Positions 27,578 to 35,845 of a stretch of 64,000 nt of DNA are shown here, in pieces. The notes beneath the pieces were generated by a model. It did not search any database. It had not been told where the DNA came from and was given only the letters and a program-made list of their open reading frames with translations. A program made the position numbers and the translations under genes. This stretch comes from Dechloromonas sp. (GTDB lineage Bacteria; Pseudomonadota; Gammaproteobacteria; Burkholderiales; Rhodocyclaceae), in NCBI GenBank assembly GCA_028689015.1, contig JAQTXC010000007.1, forward strand, positions 16,937 through 80,936, read 5' to 3'. How positions within the stretch are numbered: the first letter of the stretch is position 1; each line of letters opens with the position of its first letter.

Positions 27578-28230
27578 TCCGAATCCTGATTGCCGACGAC
27601 CATGACATCTTGCGTGCCGGCCTAAAGCATATCCTGCACGACACCGGCGACATCATCGTCGCCGGCGAAGCCTGCGACGGGCACCAGGCGCTCAGCCTGG
27701 TGCGCACCGGACAATGGGATGCCCTGGTGCTCGATCTGTCGATGCCGGGGAAGAGCGGCATCGAACTAATCAAGCAGATCAAGAGTGAGTTTCCCCGCCT
27801 GCCCATCCTGATCCTCAGCATGCACAAGGAAGATCTCTACGCAGTGCGCGCCCTCAAGGCCGGTGCTTCAGGCTACCTGTGCAAGGACAGCGCCGAATCT
27901 CTGCTCGCCCAGGCCATCCGCAAGGTGGTCGGCGGCGGTCTTTTCGTCAACCAGGCGGTGGCAGAAAAGCTCGCCATGGACATGTTGACCGGTGCCGGCA
28001 ACGGCGCGCTGCACACCCGGCTGACCGACCGCGAATACCAGGTCTTCATTCTGCTGGCGCGCGGCCTGGGCGTCACCGACATCGGGCGCGAGCTCAATCT
28101 CAGCGTCAAAACGATCAGTACGCACAAGACCCGCATCCAGGAAAAGATGAATCTCGCCAACACAGCCGATCTCATCCACTACGCCATCCGCCACCAGTTG
28201 ATCGGTGGCCCCGATGGGATCGATACCTGA
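27574..28230 (+). CDS. NarL/FixJ-family response regulator
   Basis: A 218-residue regulator: receiver (residues 1-120, D54 in LVLDLSMPG, K in YLCKDSAE) and a LuxR-type helix-turn-helix (about 150-210, LTDREYQVFILLARGLGVTDIGR). It is translationally coupled to the receiver-kinase. A strong palindrome begins 11 bases past its stop and could be its operator, controlling the Crp/Fnr gene downstream. Confidence 0.9.
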   Translation: MIRILIADDHDILRAGLKHILHDTGDIIVAGEACDGHQALSLVRTGQWDALVLDLSMPGKSGIELIKQIKSEFPRLPILILSMHKEDLYAVRALKAGASGYLCKDSAESLLAQAIRKVVGGGLFVNQAVAEKLAMDMLTGAGNGALHTRLTDREYQVFILLARGLGVTDIGRELNLSVKTISTHKTRIQEKMNLANTADLIHYAIRHQLIGGPDGIDT

Positions 28231-28240
28231 GCGCCGCCGC

Positions 28241-28280
28241 CCTAGGAATATTCCTACCCGCAATCGATGCTATTCCTAGG
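28241..28280. promoter_or_regulatory. Nested palindromes upstream of the Crp/Fnr gene
   Basis: The perfect 14-base palindrome TAGGAATATTCCTA (28243-28256) is followed 15 bases later by TATTCCTAGG (28271-28280). The latter is the exact reverse complement of CCTAGGAATA at 28241-28250. The repeated unit and dyad symmetry suggest a dimeric regulator site, possibly for the adjacent LuxR-type regulator. There is no T-tract, so a terminator is unlikely. Confidence 0.5.
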
Positions 28281-28381
28281 CAACAATCAGGGGATGTCTG
28301 CTGCCGGCAGCGCCGGGTCAAACCTACACTGACTCCATAGCAGCGACCGTTAGGCTGCGATCAGGAATCAAGAGAATCAGC

Positions 28382-29206
28382 ATGGCCCCGTTCAATTCAC
28401 GCTACACATACGCCCGCGTCGATCCGGTAATCTCGGACGGCATCATCACGCAACTGGCCGCCCTGCCCGTGTTCAGCCCACTGTCGGCACTCGAACTGGA
28501 GCGCATCGCTGCCTCTGCCCGCAACCTCCAGGCCGACAAGGGGGAAATCCTCTTTCAAAAGGGTGATTCCTGCCACGGCTTCTATCTGATCGTTTCCGGC
28601 AAGGTCAAGTTGCTATTCAACTCACTAAGCGGCAGTGAAAAGGTCATCGAAATCCTGATGCCGGGACAGAGTTTCGGCGAATCAGCGATGTTCATAGACC
28701 AGCCCTACCCGCTCAGTGCCCAAGCCCTGAGCGATGCGAGCTTCATCTACATCACCAAGACATCGGTGTTGCAGGCACTGGAAACCAATGCCCAACTCGC
28801 CCGGCAGTTGATCACCTGCCTGTCGAGCAGCCTGCATCAGTTTTTCCAGAACCAGGAATTCAACAGCATGCGCTCGGGTAAACAGCGCATCGTCGATTAC
28901 ATCCTGCGCCAGATGAAGCCTGCCGCCGTCCTGAGTACAGTGCCGGTCATCATCCTGCCAGCGAGCAAGGGAACTATTGCTTCGCATCTGGGCGTCACGG
29001 CTGAACACTTTTCGCGCATCCTGCACGAACTGGTCGAGCACAAACTAATCACGGTCTACGGCAAGAAAATCGAGGTTCTCGATCTGGCGCAGTTACGTGC
29101 CGTGCTCGACAGCCAGGGTGAGAGTGAGGGCGAGCGCGAACATACACAAGCAGCGCCCTGCCGCCTAGTGAAAACCACGCCGGTCGTGCACGCCAGTCAG
29201 ACCTGA
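28382..29206 (+). CDS. Crp/Fnr-family transcription regulator
   Basis: A 274-residue protein with a cyclic-nucleotide-binding-type beta-roll (about residues 28-145), dimerisation helix and a winged helix-turn-helix (about 165-240; GTIASHLGVTAEHFSRILHEL). The N-terminal cysteine cluster of FNR is absent, so it is not an iron-sulfur oxygen sensor. It is closer to DNR/NNR or other heme/NO-type or ligand-binding members. Its position between a heme-sensor relay and the nos cluster, whose promoter has an FNR/DNR-like box, makes it a candidate nos regulator. It ends three bases from the convergent nos-unit end. The C-terminal 35 residues are variable. Confidence 0.82.
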   Translation: MAPFNSRYTYARVDPVISDGIITQLAALPVFSPLSALELERIAASARNLQADKGEILFQKGDSCHGFYLIVSGKVKLLFNSLSGSEKVIEILMPGQSFGESAMFIDQPYPLSAQALSDASFIYITKTSVLQALETNAQLARQLITCLSSSLHQFFQNQEFNSMRSGKQRIVDYILRQMKPAAVLSTVPVIILPASKGTIASHLGVTAEHFSRILHELVEHKLITVYGKKIEVLDLAQLRAVLDSQGESEGEREHTQAAPCRLVKTTPVVHASQT

Positions 29207-29208
29207 AA

Positions 29209-29952
29209 TCACCAACTAGTAGCCAGCGGCTTCTCGCCGAAATGCAGGCAGGCAATCCCGAATGACAAGTTTTCCCAGCGCACATTGACCAAGCCGGCCG
29301 CACCGACCAAGGCGGCAAAAGCCGTCTGGTCAGGAAAGCGCCTAATCGATTCAACCAGATACTGGTAGGCGATCGGTTGGCCGGCCACAGCCGCCCCGAG
29401 GCGGGGAATCACCAGCCAGGAATAGAGATCGTAGAACGGCGCCAGCCAGCACAGCGGGGGCGAAAACTCTAGGCAGACGAAATGCCCGCCGGGTTTCAGC
29501 ACGCGCTGGATTTCGGCCAGCGCCTGACTAAGCCGGGTCGCGTTACGCAGGCCGAAGGAAACGGTGAGCAGATCGATGCTGTTGGCGGCAAAAGGGAGCG
29601 CTTCGGCCTCACCGGCCAGCCAGTTGAGTGCGACACCGCCCTGCACCCGACCGGCCGCCATCATCGCCAGGCTAGGGTCGCAGACGGTGACAATGCGTTC
29701 ACCATCAGCGAGCAGGCGCGCCACGTCACCGGTACCGCCGGCGAGGTCGACGACCTGCCCGGTGATGCCGGCGCAGCGGCGGCGCAGACAGCGCTTCCAC
29801 AGGCGGTGGATGCCGAAGCTCATCAAGTCGTTCATCAGATCGTAGCGCGGCGCGACGACTTCGAAGACTTCGCGGATGCGTGCCCGGCGTTCGTCGGTGA
29901 CGACCGGCTGACGGCCGAAGCTGTGTTCGAGCGGATCGATGCTATCCGGCAT
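29209..29952 (-). CDS. UbiE-like quinone methyltransferase (nos-associated paralogue)
   Basis: A 247-residue SAM methyltransferase with UbiE motifs: VFEVVAPRYDLMNDLMSFG near residue 29, VVDLAGGTGDVA (motif I), TVSFGLRNATRL and RVLKPGGHFVCLEFS. UbiE C-methylates ubiquinone and menaquinone precursors. The genome's housekeeping ubiE may lie elsewhere; this copy is the last gene of the nos unit, with two bases between the tlpA stop and its start, so it is probably co-expressed. A role in tailoring a quinone for NosGH/NosB electron flow is inference. The intact motif I argues against an RquA-type rhodoquinone enzyme. Confidence 0.78.
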   Translation of the reverse strand: MPDSIDPLEHSFGRQPVVTDERRARIREVFEVVAPRYDLMNDLMSFGIHRLWKRCLRRRCAGITGQVVDLAGGTGDVARLLADGERIVTVCDPSLAMMAAGRVQGGVALNWLAGEAEALPFAANSIDLLTVSFGLRNATRLSQALAEIQRVLKPGGHFVCLEFSPPLCWLAPFYDLYSWLVIPRLGAAVAGQPIAYQYLVESIRRFPDQTAFAALVGAAGLVNVRWENLSFGIACLHFGEKPLATSW

Positions 29953-29954
29953 GG

Positions 29955-30446
29955 CTACTTGAGCAGCGCTTCGGCGAGGGCGCTCAGCTCGGTCGGACTG
30001 ATCCGCCCAGCGCGGGCAAGAATGACCTTGCCGCTACGGTCGACCGCCACGGTGAAGGGCAAACCCATCACCTTGTTGCCGAGCGCCTGCATCAGTTCCA
30101 GGCCCTGCGTCTTACCGATCAGGACGTGGTAGTCCATCTCGTAAGCCTTGGCGAACTCGCGCACCGGGTCGGCCTGGTCTTCGATGCTGATGCCGAGCAC
30201 GATCAGCCCCTTGCCCTTGTACAGGCGGTCGACCTTGGCAAAATCGGGAATTTCGGCGCGGCAGGGGCTGCACCAGCGCGCCCAGAAATTGACGATGAGC
30301 GGCTTGCCCTGCCACTGGCGCAAGGCCTGCGGCTGGCCGGCGAGATCATTGAAAGTGGTCGCGAAGAGCGGATTGTGCGGCGCCGGCTCGGCCAGCGCCA
30401 GGGCAGCCCAGCCAAGCAGGGCGAACAGCGCCAGGCGGTATTTCAC
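29955..30446 (-). CDS. TlpA-family periplasmic thiol-disulfide oxidoreductase
   Basis: A 163-residue thioredoxin-fold protein with a Sec signal (about residues 1-19, ending ALA) and redox motif WCSPC within VNFWARWCSPCRAE. The start is GTG at 30446, overlapping the nosY stop as GTGA; a larger ORF running upstream is an out-of-frame artefact over nosY. As a periplasmic reductant in the nos unit it could keep NosL, SCO or NosZ CuA cysteines reduced for copper loading. That role is inferred from context. Confidence 0.85.
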   Translation of the reverse strand: MKYRLALFALLGWAALALAEPAPHNPLFATTFNDLAGQPQALRQWQGKPLIVNFWARWCSPCRAEIPDFAKVDRLYKGKGLIVLGISIEDQADPVREFAKAYEMDYHVLIGKTQGLELMQALGNKVMGLPFTVAVDRSGKVILARAGRISPTELSALAEALLK

Positions 30447-31270
30447 GGCAGGTCGCCGCGCTTGAACACGAAGTAGCCGGCGCAGGCGTTGAGCAGGCCG
30501 ATCAGTGTCGGATAGACCAGCGCGAACAGGCGGAAGCCCTCTGCGCCGAACAGGTCGAGTACGACATAGGCGGATGGCCCGAGCACGATCAGTTGCGGGT
30601 CGAACATGGCGAGCGCCGCGGTGCGGAAGACCTGCAGCGGATTCAACAGGGCGAGCATGACGGCGACTTCGGGTGCCACCTTGCCCTGGATCATGACACC
30701 GAGCAGGATCAGGTCGAGAAAAAGGAGCAGAGCGAGCCAGACCATGAAGGCTGCGCCCTGCGCCATATCGGTGCTGCGCGCCAAGGCCGAGATCAGCATA
30801 CCGATACCGAGGAAGCAGACCGACATCACGGCGAGCAAGGCGCTGTAATAGCCAAAAATCGCCCACGGCACCTCGATGTCCTGGATGGTCGCCCAGCCAA
30901 CCGCGGCGAGCATGGCTAGGAAGACTGGCGCGAAGACGACGATGTAGCGGCCGATGATCTTGCCCCAGAACCACGCAAACAGCGACACTGGCAGCGACAG
31001 CAGGTATTCGAAGACACCCGCCTCACGGTCGCCGGCAACCGAGCGCACCGTGGTGATCAGTACGAAGATGGGCAGGATCGCCATAGTCAGCTGGATATAG
31101 GTGACGAGAAGACGCGATAGGCCAATGAAACCGAGCACACGCGACTCGGTCAGGCCGAACAGGAAAAGCATCGCGACAATGCCGCCGAAGATCAGCGTGT
31201 AGATCTGAAACCAGCGCGCACGCAAGGATTCAACAATATCAAGCTTGGCGGTCAACCACAGTTGCTTCAT
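30443..31270 (-). CDS. nosY: Nos ABC transporter permease NosY
   Basis: A 275-residue membrane protein with about six helices, of the ABC-2 permease type. The N-terminal TAKLDIVESLRARWFQIYT and SVAGDREAGVFEYLLSLPVS segments match NosY. With NosF and NosD it forms the NosDFY complex needed to mature the CuZ centre of NosZ. It starts directly after the nosL stop and overlaps the tlpA start. Confidence 0.9.
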   Translation of the reverse strand: MKQLWLTAKLDIVESLRARWFQIYTLIFGGIVAMLFLFGLTESRVLGFIGLSRLLVTYIQLTMAILPIFVLITTVRSVAGDREAGVFEYLLSLPVSLFAWFWGKIIGRYIVVFAPVFLAMLAAVGWATIQDIEVPWAIFGYYSALLAVMSVCFLGIGMLISALARSTDMAQGAAFMVWLALLLFLDLILLGVMIQGKVAPEVAVMLALLNPLQVFRTAALAMFDPQLIVLGPSAYVVLDLFGAEGFRLFALVYPTLIGLLNACAGYFVFKRGDLP

Positions 31271-31759
31271 TTATTTGCCCTTGGCCAGCGTCAGCCGGCG
31301 CATTTCGTTGAAATCGACGCTGCCCGACTGTGCCCTGCTTACAGCGCCAAAGTTGTAAGCCATCGGCGAAGTTTTTCTGACGTAACTTGCCTGCCGGGGA
31401 TCCAACCACTGCATCTCATCCCTACTTTTACTGTCGCTGTCAGCAACCCAGAAACGAGTAGCAGCATCGGTCATCCATGGATATTTGTCGATCTTGTCTC
31501 TCTGCCAGAAAAGCAGGCAACCAACGTCATCGAACATAAAAACAGTTTGGCTGGGGCCGCCACGTATTTCTGCGGCAAAGCGACGGTCTGAAATAACCAT
31601 ATTGCAGCGGATACAGGTATCACGATCCCATCTGATCTCGCCCATTCCCTCCGGCCAGTTATCTTTCTTGCAGCCCGAAAGAGCCACGGCCAGAGGCGTC
31701 AACAGCAAGCTCCCGAGTCCAAGGCGGCTCACAAATTGACGACGTCCAAAATCACACAT
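31271..31759 (-). CDS. nosL: Copper chaperone lipoprotein NosL
   Basis: A 162-residue protein with a lipoprotein signal (LAVALSGC, lipidated cysteine near residue 30) and the NosL copper motif CIRCNMVISD (C-x-x-C-x-M). NosL delivers Cu(I) for NosZ maturation in the periplasm. It starts at 31759 behind a GAGGAG site, although the frame stays open further upstream into nosF. Its place between nosF and nosY differs from the usual nosFYL order. A twin-arginine-like GRRQF lies before the hydrophobic stretch. Confidence 0.85.
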   Translation of the reverse strand: MCDFGRRQFVSRLGLGSLLLTPLAVALSGCKKDNWPEGMGEIRWDRDTCIRCNMVISDRRFAAEIRGGPSQTVFMFDDVGCLLFWQRDKIDKYPWMTDAATRFWVADSDSKSRDEMQWLDPRQASYVRKTSPMAYNFGAVSRAQSGSVDFNEMRRLTLAKGK

Positions 31760-31761
31760 GA

Positions 31762-32628
31762 TCAGCTCCTCGCCTCTGTTAATGACAAATCGCTGACCAG
31801 CGCCGTGTAGCGCGATACGATACCAAGAAAGCGTAGGCGATCCGGGCCGGCGATTGCACCTTCCCAGACCAGGTTGTCGGCGCTGGCTGTAAACTTCCAG
31901 CCGGCTAGCGCCTTGGCAAAGGCCGGTTCGAAGCGACACAGAGCAATACGGCAGTCGAGCACTGCGGTCAGGGTCACAGCGTCGGTAACCTTGTCGTCAA
32001 GGACAATCTTGCCCATGTCCATCTCGATCACCCGGTTGACCAGGGCCGAGACCTCGTCGAGGCGGTGGCTGGAGATGATCATCGTCGCATCGTCGAGGCG
32101 TTCGGCAAGCAGATCAAAGAAGATCTTGCGCGCTTCCGGGTCGAGATTGGCGGCCGGCTCATCCATAACCAGCACCTTAGCGTCGCGGCCAAGCGCGATG
32201 GCAATCAGCAGCTTCTGTTTCATGCCGCCAGACAGGCGCACGAACTGGCGCGCCAAGATGCTTTCGAGACCGAGTCCGAGACGGCGCGCAATGGCGTGGA
32301 TGCGCTGCGGATCTGTGCCACACAGCGCGGCCGAAAATTCGATCAGTTGGCCGACCGGCATCTTGAGCGGCGGCGGCAGTTGCGGCACGAAGCCGATGTT
32401 CCCGAGCACGGTCGTCCGGTGGCTGCGCGGGTCAAGGCCGGCGATGGCGACCGTGCCGTCGAAGGTGTATTCGCCGAGCAGGCAGCGGATCAGCGTCGTC
32501 TTGCCGGCGCCGTTCGAGCCGATCAGCGCGACACGCTCACCGATCCCGATATCGAGGCTGATGCCGTCTAGAACGCGGGCGCGGCGGAAAGTCTTGGCCA
32601 AGTTGTTGAATTGGATCATGGGAGTCAT
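31762..32628 (-). CDS. nosF: Nos ABC transporter ATP-binding protein NosF
   Basis: A 288-residue ABC ATPase: Walker A GSNGAGKTT (about residues 37-45), Q-loop FVPQLPPPL, signature LSGGMKQK, Walker B VLVMDEPAANLD and the switch histidine in SSHRLDE. A C-terminal accessory region follows residue 215. It powers NosDFY. Two start codons (32628 and 32619) are equally plausible; neither has a clear ribosome-binding site. There are 35 bases between the nosH stop and this start. Confidence 0.9.
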   Translation of the reverse strand: MTPMIQFNNLAKTFRRARVLDGISLDIGIGERVALIGSNGAGKTTLIRCLLGEYTFDGTVAIAGLDPRSHRTTVLGNIGFVPQLPPPLKMPVGQLIEFSAALCGTDPQRIHAIARRLGLGLESILARQFVRLSGGMKQKLLIAIALGRDAKVLVMDEPAANLDPEARKIFFDLLAERLDDATMIISSHRLDEVSALVNRVIEMDMGKIVLDDKVTDAVTLTAVLDCRIALCRFEPAFAKALAGWKFTASADNLVWEGAIAGPDRLRFLGIVSRYTALVSDLSLTEARS

Positions 32629-32663
32629 CGAGTGAAAATGCCTGTTTTTATCGGGTCGAGTGC

Positions 32664-33629
32664 TCAGAGCAGTTGCGACAGACCCTTGACTTCATAACGC
32701 AGGGCACCAGTCGGGCAGACATCAACACACAAGCCGCAACGCGTGCAATCCGGCCCGAGACTCATGCTTTCTTCACTCGCCCGGCCCTTGACCGTGACAT
32801 CGAGCACATGCGGCACGAGGCAGACTTTGCGGCAATCGCCCTCGTGGAAACAATGCTCGACGTGGAAGCTGACGCGAAGTGGCGACAGGGTGCCGACCGC
32901 ACCGTAAGTCAGACCGATCGGGCAGACGTAGCGGCACCAGGCACGGCGCGAATAGACAATTTCGAACACCAGTAGCAAGCCAACCCAGCCCAGCGCCAGG
33001 CTAGGCCCATAGATCAGGGCGCGCGAGAGGATGCCAGTCGGCGACAGGGTTTCGAACACTGTGTAGCCGGTGACGATGGCGAGCAGCGCAAAGAGCAGCC
33101 AGAACACGGTGCGCGTGCCGCGGTGGAACTCATGGTCAGTAATCAGCTTCTTCCCGACCAGCTTGATATGCAGCGCTTCGGCCCATTCGGCAAGCAGGTG
33201 GTAAGGGCAGACCCAGGAACAGAAGGTCCGGCCGCCGAGCAGCACCCAGATCAGGAAGACCGTGAAGGTGCCGATGAACAGGTTCACGATGATGTGCTTG
33301 TGGGCCAGCATCACCTGCAGCGCCGAATTGAGATCAATCAGGTGGAAACCGACAAAGCGCGAGGCGGTCAGCGCCCCTTCGAGAATCTGGATGTCGAGCC
33401 AGAAACTGAAGACAAACAGCAAGTTTACCGCCAGCAGAACCGCCCAGCGGCGGTTGCGCCATTTGTGACTGACCAGGTGGTGGTCGCGGGCATGCATCTT
33501 TTCCTTGATGTAGCGATCCTTGTCCTCGTACTTGAGAAACATGATCTTCTGAACCTTTTCAGAAACCACGGCGGGCTTTTTCGGTGCAGCACCGAGCATA
33601 CCCATGAACAGGTCAGTGAAGCGGCTCAT
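32664..33629 (-). CDS. nosH: NosH, NapH-like quinol-oxidising iron-sulfur membrane protein
   Basis: A 321-residue protein with a cytoplasmic head, four to five membrane helices, two CxxxCP motifs (FCSWVCPYHLL, WCRYVCPIGLT) and C-terminal 4Fe-4S cysteines (CTRCGLCVDVCPTGAL). In Wolinella-type clusters NosGH is thought to feed electrons from menaquinol towards NosZ. It overlaps nosG by an ATGA. This organism group mainly uses ubiquinone, so the electron donor here is an open question. Confidence 0.88.
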   Translation of the reverse strand: MSRFTDLFMGMLGAAPKKPAVVSEKVQKIMFLKYEDKDRYIKEKMHARDHHLVSHKWRNRRWAVLLAVNLLFVFSFWLDIQILEGALTASRFVGFHLIDLNSALQVMLAHKHIIVNLFIGTFTVFLIWVLLGGRTFCSWVCPYHLLAEWAEALHIKLVGKKLITDHEFHRGTRTVFWLLFALLAIVTGYTVFETLSPTGILSRALIYGPSLALGWVGLLLVFEIVYSRRAWCRYVCPIGLTYGAVGTLSPLRVSFHVEHCFHEGDCRKVCLVPHVLDVTVKGRASEESMSLGPDCTRCGLCVDVCPTGALRYEVKGLSQLL

Positions 33630-34480
33630 GTTAGCTCCCCTTTCCAGGTCGCCTGGGCATCAATCACAATGGCTGCCGGCTCAGACGGACAAACCATTTC
33701 GCAGACACCACAGCCGACACAAGGCTCAAGGACAACCGGCATCATGCGGGTCGAGCCGTCGGCCGACTTGAGTTGGCGCAATTCAATGGCGCCCTTGACC
33801 GGGCACTCACGCACGCACAGGTCGCACAGCGGCAGGTCGTAGGGATGCTCGGCGATCGGTATCGGTTTCCAACGGTCGACGTCCATGTAACGCATTTTTC
33901 CGTCAAAGCCGGCACCGCGCGCCTGCCCCTTGAAACCTTTACCCTGCACTGCAAGGCATGCGGAGGGCTGGGCCAGTCGTGCAATACCAATACGTTCCTT
34001 GAGATTGAGCGTCGGCTCGGGATCGTTTTCCTTGGCCTTGAGAATAGGCGCCTCAGCGAGCAAGGCACCCTCGCGGATATTCAGTGAAGGTGGCTTCTTG
34101 TAGGTCAGTGAGCCGGTTGGACAGGCCAGGATGCACTGCACGGCATCGCAGGAGAAATCACAAGCCTGCTCACGCGGGTCGATATAAGGCACGCCAAGAC
34201 CAAAGCCATCATCAATATCGCCAAGCTTGATAGCCTGCACCGGGCAGACCTGGACACACTGTCCGCATTTGATGCACGAGGACAGGAAATCTGATTCGTT
34301 GAGCGCGCCGGGCGGGCGCAGACGGTGCGGTGAGGCGTTCAGCACCGGAATGTAGCCGAGCAGCGAAAGGCCAACGACACCGCCGACCAGGCCGACCGAC
34401 TGAAGAAATTTGCGCCGCGCCTTGGCAGCTTTTTCCAGCGACATCGCCGGCTTTTTCGATTTCTCGACAGGAACATTCAT
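33626..34480 (-). CDS. nosG: NosG, NapG-like periplasmic ferredoxin
   Basis: A 284-residue protein with a twin-arginine signal (RRKFLQSVGLVGG, about residues 22-45) and four cysteine clusters for 4Fe-4S centres, including CIKCGQCVQVCP, CDLCVRECP and CVGCGVCEMVCP. It is the soluble partner of NosH. It overlaps both nosD (ATGA at its start) and nosH (ATGA at its end), so the three are translationally coupled. Confidence 0.9.
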   Translation of the reverse strand: MNVPVEKSKKPAMSLEKAAKARRKFLQSVGLVGGVVGLSLLGYIPVLNASPHRLRPPGALNESDFLSSCIKCGQCVQVCPVQAIKLGDIDDGFGLGVPYIDPREQACDFSCDAVQCILACPTGSLTYKKPPSLNIREGALLAEAPILKAKENDPEPTLNLKERIGIARLAQPSACLAVQGKGFKGQARGAGFDGKMRYMDVDRWKPIPIAEHPYDLPLCDLCVRECPVKGAIELRQLKSADGSTRMMPVVLEPCVGCGVCEMVCPSEPAAIVIDAQATWKGELT

Positions 34481-35841
34481 GACAGGGCCGGCCGTGCGGG
34501 CTTGATGAAGCGGGGCTTTTCGTCGCGCAGGATCAGGTCGGGGGTTGAGAAGGGGGCTAGGCGCTCAAGAAAATCGAGCAGTTCCATGACCGGCGAACTA
34601 CGGAAAAAACGGGCAATCGGCAGTTCCATCCATATTTGGTCAGCGTAGGCGTAGAGATCGTGTTTCTGGTCCCCGTAACCGTTGCCATCGCGGTCGAAAC
34701 CCTGGTAGTCGTCCCAGTAATTGCCCTGCCAGAAATTACGCGCATTATTGTTGTTGTCGCCGCGGCCACCGTAACTGACCTGGGTCAGGTTACCCTCGAA
34801 GACGTTGTCGATGACATTGTTACCTCCCGTCTCACTGTTGAACTGAATGCCAATCCCGTTGTAGGCAAAACGGTTATGTCGGAACTCAATACTACTATCG
34901 GGCTGAAAAGGCGACAGATCTGAACCAACACCGACGCCGCAGTAGATGATTTCGTTGTTCTCGACCAGCGTACCGGAGGCTTCTTTGAAGCCGAAGCCCA
35001 TGCCGGTCGCGCCTGTGGCGTGCGAAATTACGTTGTTACGAGCAACGCCGCCCTCGGTGTACATGAAGTAGACGCCGACCGCGTTGTCGTAGAAACGGTT
35101 GTTCTCTACCACGTTGTCGTTGGCGAACATGAAATGCAGCGAGTAGCGGCTGCGCCGACCGAGATTGCCGCGAAAGATGTTGCGGTGCGAATACCAAGCG
35201 ACCATGTCGCGCGAATCGATAACTTCATTGCCTTCGACCAGATTGTCGTTGCTGTACCACAGGCGCAGGCCGTCACCACGCACACCAAGTTCGCGGTCCT
35301 TGGATCGCACCTTGTTGTTGCGTACGACGCTGTTGCTCGACTGCTTAAGATCGATGCCAAACAAACAGTTGTCGACAACATTGCCTTCAATGACATTACG
35401 GTTACCACGCACATCAAGGCAGGAATCATCTGTATCGTGCGAGTCACCAGAACCGGTCAGGCGTAGGCCGCGGATGACCGAGTCACCAGCATTGAGCACC
35501 ATGACCGTACCGCGGTCGCCAGCGTCGATAGTGACCTGGCCGCCGCCCTCGATGGTCAGCGGCTTGTCGATGACGACCGGCCCAGCATAGACGCCGGGTG
35601 CTGGCTTGATCACCGCCCCCGGTGCTGCTTGGTCGACCAGCGTCTGGAAGGGCTTCAGGCCATGTACGCGCTTGTCGCGCTGCATCAGCATGTAGGTCGG
35701 CTTCGGGCGATCGATACCGACCCGAGGTGCGGTGCTCAGGTCTGCAGTAGCGCCCAGTTGCTGCTCGGTCTTGCCGATCGGAATGACCAGCAGCATAGCG
35801 GCGGCCAGTCCGACCCGGCCCAGTGTGCTCAGGTGCCGCAT
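34477..35841 (-). CDS. nosD: NosD, periplasmic CuZ maturation protein
   Basis: A 454-residue protein with a Sec signal (about residues 1-25) and a right-handed parallel beta-helix built of repeated NxIxxN turns (NRNVIEGNVVDN, NSVVRNNKVRSK, NLVEGNEVIDS, NVVENNRFYDN). It is the periplasmic part of NosDFY. The Asn-rich repeats and length fit the family. It starts five bases after the nosB stop. Confidence 0.92.
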   Translation of the reverse strand: MRHLSTLGRVGLAAAMLLVIPIGKTEQQLGATADLSTAPRVGIDRPKPTYMLMQRDKRVHGLKPFQTLVDQAAPGAVIKPAPGVYAGPVVIDKPLTIEGGGQVTIDAGDRGTVMVLNAGDSVIRGLRLTGSGDSHDTDDSCLDVRGNRNVIEGNVVDNCLFGIDLKQSSNSVVRNNKVRSKDRELGVRGDGLRLWYSNDNLVEGNEVIDSRDMVAWYSHRNIFRGNLGRRSRYSLHFMFANDNVVENNRFYDNAVGVYFMYTEGGVARNNVISHATGATGMGFGFKEASGTLVENNEIIYCGVGVGSDLSPFQPDSSIEFRHNRFAYNGIGIQFNSETGGNNVIDNVFEGNLTQVSYGGRGDNNNNARNFWQGNYWDDYQGFDRDGNGYGDQKHDLYAYADQIWMELPIARFFRSSPVMELLDFLERLAPFSTPDLILRDEKPRFIKPARPALS

Positions 35842-35845
35842 GACA

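Noticed and set aside
28341..28375. RegA-like or FNR-like site just before the Crp/Fnr gene
   Set aside because: GCGACCGTTAGGCTG lacks the CGC half, and the GATCAGGAATCAA stretch has the wrong spacing for an FNR box.
29209..29952. RquA (rhodoquinone synthesis) instead of a UbiE-like enzyme
   Set aside because: Motif I is the intact DLAGGTGD of UbiE, and the SFGLRN segment is UbiE-like; RquA proteins depart from these.
30447..30974. N-terminal extension of the TlpA frame to 30974
   Set aside because: It runs out of frame over nosY; the GTG at 30446 overlaps the nosY stop and opens directly into a signal peptide.
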